Part shown: piece after piece, positions 18,246-27,134 of the stretch
Numbering within the stretch: position 1 is the first letter of the stretch
Layout: every line of letters starts with the position of its first letter
Assembly (NCBI RefSeq): GCF_005491705.1
Contig: NZ_CP028092.1
Span: forward strand, 2,232,001 to 2,296,000
Direction: 5' to 3'
DNA length: 64,000 nt
Source: Pontibacter sp. SGAir0037
GTDB lineage: Bacteria; Bacteroidota; Bacteroidia; Cytophagales; Hymenobacteraceae
Program-made: the position numbers and the translations under genes
The notes under the pieces: generated by a model
The model's input: the letters and a program-made list of their open reading frames with translations, nothing else
What the model was told of the DNA's origin: nothing
The model's database searches: none

Positions 18246-19454
18246 TTAATTATTTAGTGACGGTGATACAGTTTTAGTTTTATGCGGAGTCGGCAAGAAC
18301 GAAGCTTTGGTTTTATTGATTCTAAACAAGGCGATGCACATGCACAAAACAGCGTACGGAAGCCGGACCATTGCCTTTAGCAGGTCTTTGCTGTATAGTC
18401 GCGCTGGCAAAGAAATAAACAGTGTAGCGCTTAACAGCGCTAATAAGCTAAACCAGAAGCTTGTCGGGGGGCCAAAAGGGATTAGGAAAGAAAACAGGAA
18501 AAAGATGCCCAACACCCCGATCAGCAACATGCGGGGCACCAGGAAAGCCTGCATTACTTTGTTAAAGAACTCAAAGTTTCCGAATTTGAACAGCTGTACA
18601 AAACCCTCTCCTGCATACTTTTTCATGAACTCCAGTTGCGCGGCTATCCAACGGGTACGTTGCTGGGTAAACACTTTGGCGTTCTCGATTTTCTCATCGT
18701 ACACATACGTCTCGTTCAGGTAGCAGATTTTCACCTGATCGCGGGCAATCCGGAAATCAAGTTCTTTGTCTTCTCCAACTGTTTCGCCTATGCCTGTTAA
18801 CAGCTTTTTCAGGTAAGAATAGTCGAAAGCCATTCCCGAACCTATTAAAGCAGATGACAGCCCCACCGCAAAATGCCCTTTGCGGTAGATGTGATTATTG
18901 ATTTCTTCATTACAGGTGTCGAGGTAAGCGAAAGCAGTGTCTTTGTTTTTTGCTGTACGGTGAGCCTGCACCACTTTGTAGCCTGCTTCGTAGGCCAGGT
19001 TTATTTCCTCCAGCAGCTGGTCGCTCATCATATTGTCGACATCCAGCACCAGCGCTACATCATATTCATCGGCAGGCAGTACGCTGAGAGCATGCAACAT
19101 AGCCTTGCCTTTGGTGCTGCGCTCGAAGTTAACTTCAATAACGCCGGCCCCCTGTTCCTGCAGCTTCTGAATGGTGGAAGCCTTTAACCCGTCAGCTATC
19201 ACAAACACATCCGCCACTCCACGATAAGCATGTTCCACGGCGGCGCGGCTAGACTCCAGCACCACCACATCCTCTTTATAGGCAGGTATCAGAATACAGA
19301 ATTTACGATAAGCAGTTACAGCTGCCAGTTTAGGAAAGGGCTTTCTTTTAATATGCCCGGCTAAAGCAAAAAACAACAGGTAACAGCAGTTCAGCAGCAG
19401 ATAAACCGCCACTCCATAAAGGGCTACATTTAAAATGGATACTATAATTTGCAT
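18246..19454 (-). CDS. Membrane family 2 glycosyltransferase (cellulose-synthase-like)
   Basis: The 402-residue protein has an N-terminal membrane segment, a GT2 domain (FCILIPAYKEDVVVLESSR, DVALVLDVDNMMS with the DxD motif, VGEDKELDFRIAR as acceptor-site acid) and the QQRTRWIAAQ motif, a Q/RxxRW site characteristic of processive GT2 enzymes such as cellulose and hyaluronan synthases. At least three membrane segments follow. The motif set suggests chain extension at the inner membrane rather than a single sugar addition, although cluster context also fits a repeat-unit enzyme. Confidence 0.87.
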   Translation of the reverse strand: MQIIVSILNVALYGVAVYLLLNCCYLLFFALAGHIKRKPFPKLAAVTAYRKFCILIPAYKEDVVVLESSRAAVEHAYRGVADVFVIADGLKASTIQKLQEQGAGVIEVNFERSTKGKAMLHALSVLPADEYDVALVLDVDNMMSDQLLEEINLAYEAGYKVVQAHRTAKNKDTAFAYLDTCNEEINNHIYRKGHFAVGLSSALIGSGMAFDYSYLKKLLTGIGETVGEDKELDFRIARDQVKICYLNETYVYDEKIENAKVFTQQRTRWIAAQLEFMKKYAGEGFVQLFKFGNFEFFNKVMQAFLVPRMLLIGVLGIFFLFSFLIPFGPPTSFWFSLLALLSATLFISLPARLYSKDLLKAMVRLPYAVLCMCIALFRINKTKASFLPTPHKTKTVSPSLNN

Positions 19455-19474
19455 ATAGTTAACAGCGTATAAGT

Positions 19475-20428
19475 TTACAGTTGATTAAGTGCCAACTCTT
19501 CTGAAACAGAGGGTTGGGTTGGCTTCAGTTTTTTGGGTTCGCAGGCAGCGTTGTTGGCCAGGTGCCACCACAGGCCTTGCTGTAAAGCCTTCAGGTGTTT
19601 CCATTCCTGCCGGGCGCCATGGGTCAGAACCTTTTTAGGCAAAGCAGCCAGCAGAAAGACCAATGCGCTGCTCCAGCGTTTCCAGCCACTCATGTTCCTT
19701 CGGATGAACAATAAACGGTTTCTGTTCATGTAATAAGTTTTCAGCACAGAAAATTTGCCTACAGAAACAGATTCTTTATGGTATATGGTAGAGTCGGCTA
19801 CGTAATGGCAACTGTAACCGGCACGTTTCATTATCTCGCACCAGTCCAGCTCTTCGTAATACAGAAAGTATAGCTCCGGCATCAGGCCTACCTGCTGTAT
19901 CACCCGCATAGGCACCATCATGGCGGCTCCGTCGGCAAGCGCTGTTGCCCTGGAAACGTTATGCTGCCCTTTGTCTTTTTCGAACTGGCCAATGGTTATG
20001 CTGCGTCCGGTCCAGGCGTTAATGCCATGCGAACCGGCATACTGGATCATGCTATCGGTGTTGTGATAAATGATTTTAGGTGACGCTACACCGGCTTTGG
20101 CATTATGCTCGAACAAGTCAACCAACGGCTCCAGGAAGCCGGGCTCCACTTCTGTATCGTTGTTCAGGAAAAGAATATACTCTCCTTTTGCCTGCATCAC
20201 CCCTAAATTGTTTCCTCCTGCATAGCCCAGGTTAACTGAAGACCTGATCAGCTTTACCTCCGGGCACTGCTCTTCAATTAGATCGGGAGCTTCGGAAGGA
20301 GAAGCATTATCCACCACAATTATTTCTATGTTAGGGTAAGTGATCTTTCGTAAGGAGAACACCATTTCACAGGTTACCTGCGCCTGGTTGTAGTTGATGG
20401 ATACAATAGACACTAATGGTTTAGGCAT
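19475..20428 (-). CDS. Family 2 glycosyltransferase, rhamnosyltransferase-like
   Basis: The 317-residue protein begins PLVSIVSINYNQAQVTCEMV, followed by NIEIIVVDNASPSEAPDLIE, GYAGGNNLGVMQAKGEYILF and LNNDTEVEPGFLEPL. This is the WcaA/RfbF-like GT2 subgroup that includes rhamnosyltransferases. There is no membrane segment except a possible re-entrant stretch (SALVFLLAALPKKVL). The acceptor region YYEELDWCEIMKRAG is intact. Its start overlaps the stop of the polymerase gene upstream by 8 nt, which suggests translational coupling. Confidence 0.87.
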   Translation of the reverse strand: MPKPLVSIVSINYNQAQVTCEMVFSLRKITYPNIEIIVVDNASPSEAPDLIEEQCPEVKLIRSSVNLGYAGGNNLGVMQAKGEYILFLNNDTEVEPGFLEPLVDLFEHNAKAGVASPKIIYHNTDSMIQYAGSHGINAWTGRSITIGQFEKDKGQHNVSRATALADGAAMMVPMRVIQQVGLMPELYFLYYEELDWCEIMKRAGYSCHYVADSTIYHKESVSVGKFSVLKTYYMNRNRLLFIRRNMSGWKRWSSALVFLLAALPKKVLTHGARQEWKHLKALQQGLWWHLANNAACEPKKLKPTQPSVSEELALNQL

Positions 20429-21869
20429 AAGATTCCGGTAATTCTGAAGGTGAAACTTTTGAGTCTAATTTCGGGCCGAGGTATACGAAAACCCACGAGA
20501 TATATACCACAATTGAAGAGGGCATGAAATTGATCACCTCATTTCCGTAGCTACAAAAAAGTATTCCCGCAGCCCCTGAGGTTAGTGCCAGGAGCTTTAT
20601 TTTTAAGCTCTTATCCTGTATGTTCCAGACAATGCCACAGCATTTCCCCAGGATGTATAACATAATTCCAAACCAGATGATAAATCCTACAATGCCGTAC
20701 ATGGCCCACACTTTTACCCAGTAACTATCGGGCGGAATGGTAGAGAGAAACTTATCGCTATTATATTTATTACCCCATGCACCAAGCACACCCACGCCTC
20801 CGCCGAACGGACGGGAGGCCAGGTAATCCCGCAGTATTTTCTGGTTCGTTAGCCTTACATTCAAAGAAGCGTCCTGCGGATCCAGGGCCGTGCGCATGCG
20901 GTAGATGTTGTAGTTACTATCGCCGATGTGGGTATACTTTAACACGAAAAAACCACCCAACGCAATAGCAGAACCTAAAATAAACACCTTGATGTTTTTG
21001 CTGATCAGCAGGGAAAAGGCTATTCCCACCGCCAGGGCAAAAAGAGCTCCGCGCGTGCCGGAAATAAACATGCCCGTGATTAGAATTCCCGCAGCCATCA
21101 GCAGTAGCACTCTTTTCCAGGTAGCAAATGGTCCGAAGGCCAGTATAATGGCTATAAGCGCTATATGCGCCTGTGAAGCACCAAACTGTCCGGCATCGCT
21201 GTAAAAGGAAAACACCCTTAGTTTGCCCCAGATCAGGTGCGTTTTGGCATTCGCCAGCAGGAACTCCTGCTCACCGGGTGTCATGCCAATATGGAGCTGC
21301 TTTAGCCCATTTATAGCACCCAATACCGACAAGCCGATAATCAGGTACAGGAACAGGTTCAGGTCTGCTTTTTTATTGAACAAAAGAAACCCCAGCGGCA
21401 CTGTAAATGCCCAGTAAAAGGCGCTGCTCCTGGATTCCTGCACCCAGCCCAGTATACTGGCACCAGCCGGATTCGCTATCTGCAGCAGATTAAAGCCGAA
21501 CCAGATCAGCGTTAGCAGGCACAGGTCGTTGCGGATATTTTTCCAGTTAAACTTATGGTGGTTAAATATAACGGCTACCCATAATGTCACCAGCAGCAAA
21601 TCGATAACTATACCAAACGGAAAGCTTGGAATTTCCCGCGCAATTATAAAAAACAGGAAACAATACGCTACCAGGGTAATAAAGCCCAGCCTGGGCTGGT
21701 TGAAAACAGAGATCACAAAGGGTATGGAAATGGCCATTGCCACCAGCAAAGCAGGTACCAGAAAGCCAACCTGAGCGATAGACCAGCCTATTACAATAGC
21801 AGCTATACTACCTGCCAGCAGGTACCATACCTTGTATTGTGAGTAAGAGGAACTAAGGGTGAATCTCAT
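20421..21869 (-). CDS. O-antigen ligase/Wzy-like polysaccharide polymerase
   Basis: The 482-residue protein has about 11 to 12 hydrophobic segments and one large periplasmic loop in the second half. The Wzy_C / O-antigen ligase pattern is seen: FISGTRGALFALAVGIAFSL (the G-T-R-G motif), then the loop with RLTNQKILRDYLASRPFGGG. The protein would polymerise lipid-linked repeat units in the periplasm. There is no separate ligase gene in the operon and the product is likely released exopolysaccharide, so polymerase is favoured over ligase. Confidence 0.85.
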   Translation of the reverse strand: MRFTLSSSYSQYKVWYLLAGSIAAIVIGWSIAQVGFLVPALLVAMAISIPFVISVFNQPRLGFITLVAYCFLFFIIAREIPSFPFGIVIDLLLVTLWVAVIFNHHKFNWKNIRNDLCLLTLIWFGFNLLQIANPAGASILGWVQESRSSAFYWAFTVPLGFLLFNKKADLNLFLYLIIGLSVLGAINGLKQLHIGMTPGEQEFLLANAKTHLIWGKLRVFSFYSDAGQFGASQAHIALIAIILAFGPFATWKRVLLLMAAGILITGMFISGTRGALFALAVGIAFSLLISKNIKVFILGSAIALGGFFVLKYTHIGDSNYNIYRMRTALDPQDASLNVRLTNQKILRDYLASRPFGGGVGVLGAWGNKYNSDKFLSTIPPDSYWVKVWAMYGIVGFIIWFGIMLYILGKCCGIVWNIQDKSLKIKLLALTSGAAGILFCSYGNEVINFMPSSIVVYISWVFVYLGPKLDSKVSPSELPESYA

Positions 21870-21896
21870 GCTAACGCAGGTTAGAAAATAATGTAA

Positions 21897-24176
21897 TCAA
21901 GGATTTAACAAGGCTTGTTCAGGGTGCGGCGGAAGGTTAAGCAGTTCTCTTTTCTTGCCAGATGCTTTTACACGTGTACCTATAAATTCTGACACATATT
22001 CCGGCAAAACAGAGCTAAGCACCACTTCAATAGGAGCCGTCATCACCTTCTGCATGTTCTTATAAATATTGCGGTCGGCCATTTCCCAGGTACGGTTGGC
22101 ATCTGCAGTAACCAGCGCTAAATCCAGTTGCTGCAGCAACGATACCGGGTACGCATTCTCCAGCACAGCCGGAAACTCTATGATCACAACCGTTTTGCTG
22201 TTGATGCGCCTGTTGATGAGTTCATTGACAGAAATATCATCGGAAACCCCTACCAGAGGAGAGTAGAAGGAAACATTCCTGTTTTTTTCTTCGATCAGTC
22301 GCTCATGCGTATCCGGGAACAGAATGTGCGACTGCACTCCCATTGCGTGCAGGCTGTTTGCCAAAGAACTGCATACGGCACTTTTACCTTCCCCGCTCAG
22401 GCTGCTCAACACGCCTACCACAAACGGTCCTTCTTCTTTCTTTTCGCGCGACTTCAGCAGGAGCTGGCGGCTAAGCTGTTCTTCTGCCCGCTTTACATCG
22501 AGCAGTTGCTGCTCTTTCAGTCCGTCTGTTTTCGGCATGATACCTATAACAGGATAATGCGTTATTCTAGATGCCAGAGCAGGCTTTTTCAGTGCTGTGT
22601 TCAACATATCGGTTGCTACCAGCCCACCGGCCGTTACAAAGAAAGCCCCCAGAAAACCACCCAGGATCAGGAACAGCAGTTTCGATCTTTCCGGCTTAAT
22701 CGGCAGGTAAGGCGGGTCTACTACTTTAAGCAGCGAAGCCAGTTCTGCATTTTGCTCTGAAAGCCTGCTTTGCTTTGCACCCTCAACCTGCGACAGATAT
22801 TCCTGTTCTGCAATCTCGATCTCACGCTTAATCTTCCTGATTTCGGCTCCGAGCGGCACCAGCTTATTATACTGTCCTAAATAAGTGTTTTTCTGATTTC
22901 GCATGATGTTGAGCTGGCCTTTCAGCTCCTCCACCAGAATCATATTTTTGGCATACTCATCCAACAGGCTGTTACTGCTGTTGGCTCCTTCAACGGAGTT
23001 AGAGCTGGCGTAATAAGAATCAATCGTTTCTTTTATATCCTCGGAAACTTTATTGGCTTCCTGCTTCATACGGGCCAACCGGCCGGCATTCTCAGCTCTC
23101 GACTTGCTGTCTGCCAGCATTTCCAGCTCTGTAATCTGGCTGGTCAGGTCAGACAACCTGCTACGCAGGCGGATAATCTCCTGGCTTTTCAGGTTAGATG
23201 CTCCCCTGGTGTTTAAGCGGCTTTCCAGCGAACGCAAGGCAGATGCCGCACCGGCATAGCGCATTTCAAGGTCATCGTATCGCTCGAGGGCAGCCTGCTT
23301 GTCTTCCGTAGAAGCAACAATCTGCTTATCGTAGTCTACAATATTGTTTACCTTCTGAAACTCGAGTAGCTTTTGTTCAGCAGCCTGCAGCCTGTCGTAC
23401 GATTTCTGGGTAGCCTCATCAAAGTAGCCGATTACAGTTTCGTTTTGCCCTGCATACAGTTCTTTGTGCTTTCTGATGAACACATTGGTTAAAATCTCCA
23501 GGGTTTTGCGGCAAACAACAGGATCTACGGTAGCATACTCTATCCGTAGCAAGTCACTGTCTTTAATGCGGCTGGATGCTACCGTCGACAAAGCATCTTC
23601 GGAATATACCGGGTGCTCGGAGTTCACAAGACGGTACAGCGCATTTTTGTTGCTGGAATTATAGTAGGCCATCACCTTCTGAGTGGTTTCTTCCAGCGTT
23701 GCACCTTTCAGCTTGGTTTTAAGGGAAGCCGGAAGAATTACCTTCCTGGTAGAGTCATCTGCAGAAGAAAAATTAAACTTAAAGTAGCCGCTAAGCTTCT
23801 CTCGGAGCGATTTGTCTTTTGAGCTGTCGTTGGCATCCCCTAATTCATATTTCCAGCTGTTCGGATCAACCTCACCGGAAGTTAGGTGAAAAGCCAGCAG
23901 GCGGAGTGCAACCTCCACCTTCGTATCTCTCGAATTAATTAAAGCATTCAGGTTATCGAAGGCTGTATTGGTTTCATTCCAGCCACCTCCGGCACTGTTA
24001 TTATCGCCGTCAATTTTATAGCCGGTTGAAATACCAGTATATAAAACCGTGTCTGAAGTATATTTTTTGTCCTGGCTTCGGGCGAAAAGAAAGACAGACA
24101 CTGCCGTTACCACCGGAATGGTTAAAAGCAGCAGCCAGTGAAGGCGCAAAAGCTGGATAAGTTCTCTTAAATTCAT
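21897..24176 (-). CDS. Wzz-type polysaccharide co-polymerase with degenerate BY-kinase domain
   Basis: The 759-residue protein starts with a Wzz domain (LRELIQLLRLHWLLLLTIPVV, the first membrane segment), a long coiled-coil periplasmic region (about 220-500) and a second membrane segment near 520 (LLFLILGGFLGAFFVTAGGLV). A cytoplasmic ATPase-like domain follows. Walker A is present (SSLSGEGKSAV, about 590-600). The A' motif, usually hhhDxDxR, reads SHILFPD, and the B motif reads VVIIEFPA with Glu for Asp. The Tyr-rich tail of bacterial tyrosine kinases is absent. It probably sets chain length and links polymerase to exporter without active autophosphorylation (inference). Confidence 0.85.
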   Translation of the reverse strand: MNLRELIQLLRLHWLLLLTIPVVTAVSVFLFARSQDKKYTSDTVLYTGISTGYKIDGDNNSAGGGWNETNTAFDNLNALINSRDTKVEVALRLLAFHLTSGEVDPNSWKYELGDANDSSKDKSLREKLSGYFKFNFSSADDSTRKVILPASLKTKLKGATLEETTQKVMAYYNSSNKNALYRLVNSEHPVYSEDALSTVASSRIKDSDLLRIEYATVDPVVCRKTLEILTNVFIRKHKELYAGQNETVIGYFDEATQKSYDRLQAAEQKLLEFQKVNNIVDYDKQIVASTEDKQAALERYDDLEMRYAGAASALRSLESRLNTRGASNLKSQEIIRLRSRLSDLTSQITELEMLADSKSRAENAGRLARMKQEANKVSEDIKETIDSYYASSNSVEGANSSNSLLDEYAKNMILVEELKGQLNIMRNQKNTYLGQYNKLVPLGAEIRKIKREIEIAEQEYLSQVEGAKQSRLSEQNAELASLLKVVDPPYLPIKPERSKLLFLILGGFLGAFFVTAGGLVATDMLNTALKKPALASRITHYPVIGIMPKTDGLKEQQLLDVKRAEEQLSRQLLLKSREKKEEGPFVVGVLSSLSGEGKSAVCSSLANSLHAMGVQSHILFPDTHERLIEEKNRNVSFYSPLVGVSDDISVNELINRRINSKTVVIIEFPAVLENAYPVSLLQQLDLALVTADANRTWEMADRNIYKNMQKVMTAPIEVVLSSVLPEYVSEFIGTRVKASGKKRELLNLPPHPEQALLNP

Positions 24177-24179
24177 TTG

Positions 24180-24959
24180 CTATTGATTCATTAATTCATT
24201 CAATGTCATTCCTATCATCTCCTCCATCAGAAGCAGTGCCGTCTGGTAAGCGTTTTTTGCCTCCTCCTGCTCCAGCACAGCTTCGTTGTAGAACTTAATG
24301 GCGGCCAGTTGTTCTTCAAACTTCACATTGCCGTCTCTGAATTGCTTCTCTGTTATTTTCTTGGTGATATCTGCCGACTGCAGGGCGTCCTGGTAGTGTT
24401 GCAGAACAGATTTAGCCAGCACCAGCTCCTGGTACAGCTTTATGACGTCCTGCCTGATCTTATCTTCCTGTACTCCTTTAGAAGCTTCGGCCTGCTGTAA
24501 CATTAACTTCTGCCGGAGCACCGAGCTTCCCGAAGTGCGTCTACCTAAAGCCACATCCAGCGGGAGATTTATATTAACGCCAACCGTATACTGCGCCCGG
24601 GCATCCAGGGCAAAGGCGTTTATCTGGTTTACTTCTGCCTGATTGGTGCCAAAGTAGGGAAGCGTGCCGTAATTGTAGCCCGATACGAGGGAAACCGCGC
24701 TAAAGATGTTTTTCTTGGTTAGCTTCAGATCTTCCACAGCAATCTGCTTCTCCGTTTCAAGCACTTTTACCTCGGCCGAACGCTTAATGGCAGCATCTAT
24801 AAGCTTTGGAAGGGCTATATGCTGCGTAAATAATCTCACCTGCCAGTTAGGATCTTGCTTTGTCTGAGTTGGAGATGTAGTTTGAGTTTGAGGCTGTGTT
24901 TGCCCAAACGCTAACGGCATGTGGAAAATAAATAACAGGTAAAGTAGGGTTTTCTTCAT
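24180..24959 (-). CDS. TolC-like outer-membrane protein, half length
   Basis: The 259-residue protein has a signal peptide (LLYLLFIFHMPLAFGQ), a Gln/Thr-rich spacer and one TolC-type repeat: helix (LPKLIDAAIKRSAEVKVLET), beta segment (VSGYNYGTLPYFGT, then YTVGVNINLPLDVALGRR), and two long helices. Full TolC proteins have two such repeats and around 450 residues, so this is about half. Its start codon shares bases with the stop of the sugar transferase gene (TGATG), so the two are translationally coupled. The operon lacks a recognisable Wza-type exporter, so this may form the outer-membrane exit (inference). Confidence 0.75.
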   Translation of the reverse strand: MKKTLLYLLFIFHMPLAFGQTQPQTQTTSPTQTKQDPNWQVRLFTQHIALPKLIDAAIKRSAEVKVLETEKQIAVEDLKLTKKNIFSAVSLVSGYNYGTLPYFGTNQAEVNQINAFALDARAQYTVGVNINLPLDVALGRRTSGSSVLRQKLMLQQAEASKGVQEDKIRQDVIKLYQELVLAKSVLQHYQDALQSADITKKITEKQFRDGNVKFEEQLAAIKFYNEAVLEQEEAKNAYQTALLLMEEMIGMTLNELMNQ

Positions 24960-26143
24960 CAGACGTTTTCTTTTTGAAATAGAGCAGGAAATGTTTTAAG
25001 TATGATTTGCAGGTCCTTTTTAAAGGAAAAGCTCTCGGCGTACTGTACATCCAGCGCTTTGCGCTCTTCTTCAGACATATCGCCTTTGCCACGTTTGCTC
25101 ACCTGCCATAAACCGGTTATTCCAGCCGGTGCAATAAACCTGGCAGTAAACTGATCGGTTGTTATCTTCTCTGCTTCATAAAGCGGAAGAGGTCTGTTGC
25201 CTACTAAAGACATATCGCCGCGCAGCACATTGTAAAGCTGCGGAAGCTCATCTATACTGGTATTGCGAATAAAAGAGCCGATACGGGTAATACGCGGATC
25301 ATTGGCAATCTTTATAAAGGCAGCACCACTTTTTGCCCTGGTTGTTTGCTGAAACAGGTCTTCGCAAATCGGGCTTCCGTTGCTATCGATCAGCTTACGC
25401 TGGCATTCTGTGCCGGTAGCAGCACAACTCGCACACAGGCTAGAAGCCCGTGTAGTCACTCTTTCTCCCCCTCCAGCGTTTTTCTGATACTGGTTCAGGT
25501 TCTTCATAGACGACAAAAGCTTATCAGCATCCTGCCGCATAGACCTGAACTTCCAGAACTTAAAAATTTTATAGCCCGCTCCTACCCTGTAAGAATAATA
25601 AAAGACAGGCCCTTTCGACTCCAGCCTGATCAGCAGGGCCACCAGTAAAAACAAAGGCAACAGGCATATTAAAGCCAGGGCAGCAAACACTACATCAAAC
25701 ACCCTTTTGGAAGTAGGCATCTTAAAGGAGTAGCTCATTGCCAGGCTTTGGGCAACACGGTTCTCTGTTTGTGGCGATGAGAATTTCAGGCGCATCAACA
25801 GTTTTTCCTGGTCTTCCGGACTGAACAGAAACACATCCGAAACCCCTGCCTGCAGAAACAATGTCTGTACCCGGGGCGAAAAGGGCTTTGGCGTAAGCCA
25901 ATACACCGGTATCATTCCCCTTGTGCCACCCTTCATAGCCCTGATCAGGTTAAGACCAAGCGGTGAATTAGGATTTGAGGAATTTAGGATAGCATCGCAC
26001 TTTCCACCTTCTTCCAGCCACGACAGGAAATATGCCGGGTTGTCGAAATGCTCTACTTCCAATTCTTTCATAAACTCCAGCTCAAAAGCCATTGCTTCCT
26101 GAGAATCTGGTGTAAGATAGGCTATTTTCTTCCTCATACTCAA
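24959..26143 (-). CDS. Pseudo-receiver/undecaprenyl-phosphate sugar transferase fusion
   Basis: The 394-residue protein has two parts. Residues 1-120 have the alternating beta/alpha pattern of a receiver domain, but the acceptor strand reads DAILNSS (50-56) without the Asp. After a linker comes a bacterial sugar transferase domain: a membrane segment at about 149-173, GPVFYYSYRVG, FKFWKFRSM, NDPRITRIGSFIRNTSIDEL, NVLRGDMSLVGNRPL and GITGLWQV. This enzyme class loads the first sugar phosphate onto undecaprenyl phosphate and initiates EPS synthesis. An insert holds four Cys (237, 240, 247, 260; C-x2-C-x6-C-x12-C), absent from typical family members. The gene begins 1 nt after the CheY-like gene. 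Confidence 0.88.
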   Translation of the reverse strand: MSMRKKIAYLTPDSQEAMAFELEFMKELEVEHFDNPAYFLSWLEEGGKCDAILNSSNPNSPLGLNLIRAMKGGTRGMIPVYWLTPKPFSPRVQTLFLQAGVSDVFLFSPEDQEKLLMRLKFSSPQTENRVAQSLAMSYSFKMPTSKRVFDVVFAALALICLLPLFLLVALLIRLESKGPVFYYSYRVGAGYKIFKFWKFRSMRQDADKLLSSMKNLNQYQKNAGGGERVTTRASSLCASCAATGTECQRKLIDSNGSPICEDLFQQTTRAKSGAAFIKIANDPRITRIGSFIRNTSIDELPQLYNVLRGDMSLVGNRPLPLYEAEKITTDQFTARFIAPAGITGLWQVSKRGKGDMSEEERKALDVQYAESFSFKKDLQIILKTFPALFQKENV

Positions 26144-26144
26144 C

Positions 26145-26528
26145 TTATATGTTTACCCTCTTCAGCATGTTCTTGATTCTGATATCGAGTTCCTCCGGAT
26201 TAAAAGGTTTTACCATATAATCGTCGGCACCGCTTTTCAGGCACATGATCTTATTGCTCGTCTGGTCAATACCAGACAGCATCACCAACGGTATGTCTTT
26301 ATAAAGATTACTGGCCCTTAGCTGCTTTACAAAATCAAGCCCGTTCATAAGCGGCATTTCATAATCTGCTACAATACCATCTGTGATATTGCCTTGTTGT
26401 AGCCAGGCAATCGCCTCGAATCCGTTAAGTTTCACTACTACATCATAATCTTTCGAAAAATAGTGCTCAAGAAACAGACCTATAGAAGGCTCATCGTCAA
26501 CGACCAAAAGCTTCAGTTTCTTCTTCAT
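26145..26528 (-). CDS. CheY-like single-domain response regulator, first gene of the EPS operon
   Basis: The 127-residue protein is a stand-alone receiver domain: LLVVDDEP (acidic pocket), GIVADYEMPLMNG with the phospho-accepting Asp, PLVMLSG with Ser at the switch position and DYMVKPFNPEEL with the conserved Lys. It has no output domain. It leads the exopolysaccharide operon, immediately before the fusion protein with a pseudo-receiver, and lies near hybrid kinases and HPt proteins. A likely role is as terminal acceptor of the phosphorelay acting on EPS synthesis by protein contact (inference). Confidence 0.88.
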   Translation of the reverse strand: MKKKLKLLVVDDEPSIGLFLEHYFSKDYDVVVKLNGFEAIAWLQQGNITDGIVADYEMPLMNGLDFVKQLRASNLYKDIPLVMLSGIDQTSNKIMCLKSGADDYMVKPFNPEELDIRIKNMLKRVNI

Positions 26529-27134
26529 AAAAATTGGAATTAAACTATATTAGACAAACACTATAAATTTTATAAGTTTTAATGAATACTTGTTATATTG
26601 GATATTTGTTATACTTTTTTAAAAACAAAATGATATAAATTATAAAAATAGGTATAAGACGCAGTTCCAATATGTATTCATATAAATGCACCTATTATGC
26701 ATCTCAGGCAGCAGAATTGAACTTTTCTAAAAAAGACTAAGTAACCACTCACGTTATTCCTATTTAACAAACTATGTTAAATCCTATATATACTAAGAAT
26801 ACACACAATACAAGGTTAAAGAAAACAGTTATATAATTTTTCATGTGATTACTTGCTTTTTAACCTTAAGAAGCAATGCGGCATCAGTAAAAACGCCGGA
26901 TGTTATACCGGTTTTGCTGTTCCAGTAACTTTTAAAAAGTCGCTGGAATTAGGTAGTATTAACTAGTAAACAGCGTTACAAAAGTTTTAAAAACTTTAAA
27001 GGTGCATTAAAGGTCAATCTCAGCTATACACGTTTAGGTCGGTTTTGGTCGGTTTTACAGAATTTTCGCTCTACAAAACGCCTTTTTGCAGTAGTGGAAG
27101 AGTCGCCCTATGGTTCCGGAAGGGCAAATAGTTT
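26529..27134. other. 606-bp AT-rich control region of the EPS operon
   Basis: No gene is seen here. It separates the EPS operon from the PAS-HPt gene, both on the minus strand. It contains two tandem GGTCGGTTTT words near 27032-27057. A clear sigma-A or sigma-54 promoter was not found on the minus strand. Confidence 0.5.

Noticed and set aside
26529..27134. Sigma-54 promoter for the EPS operon
   Set aside because: No GG-N10-GC pair with flanking consensus was found on the minus strand, so EPS control by the NtrC protein remains unproven.
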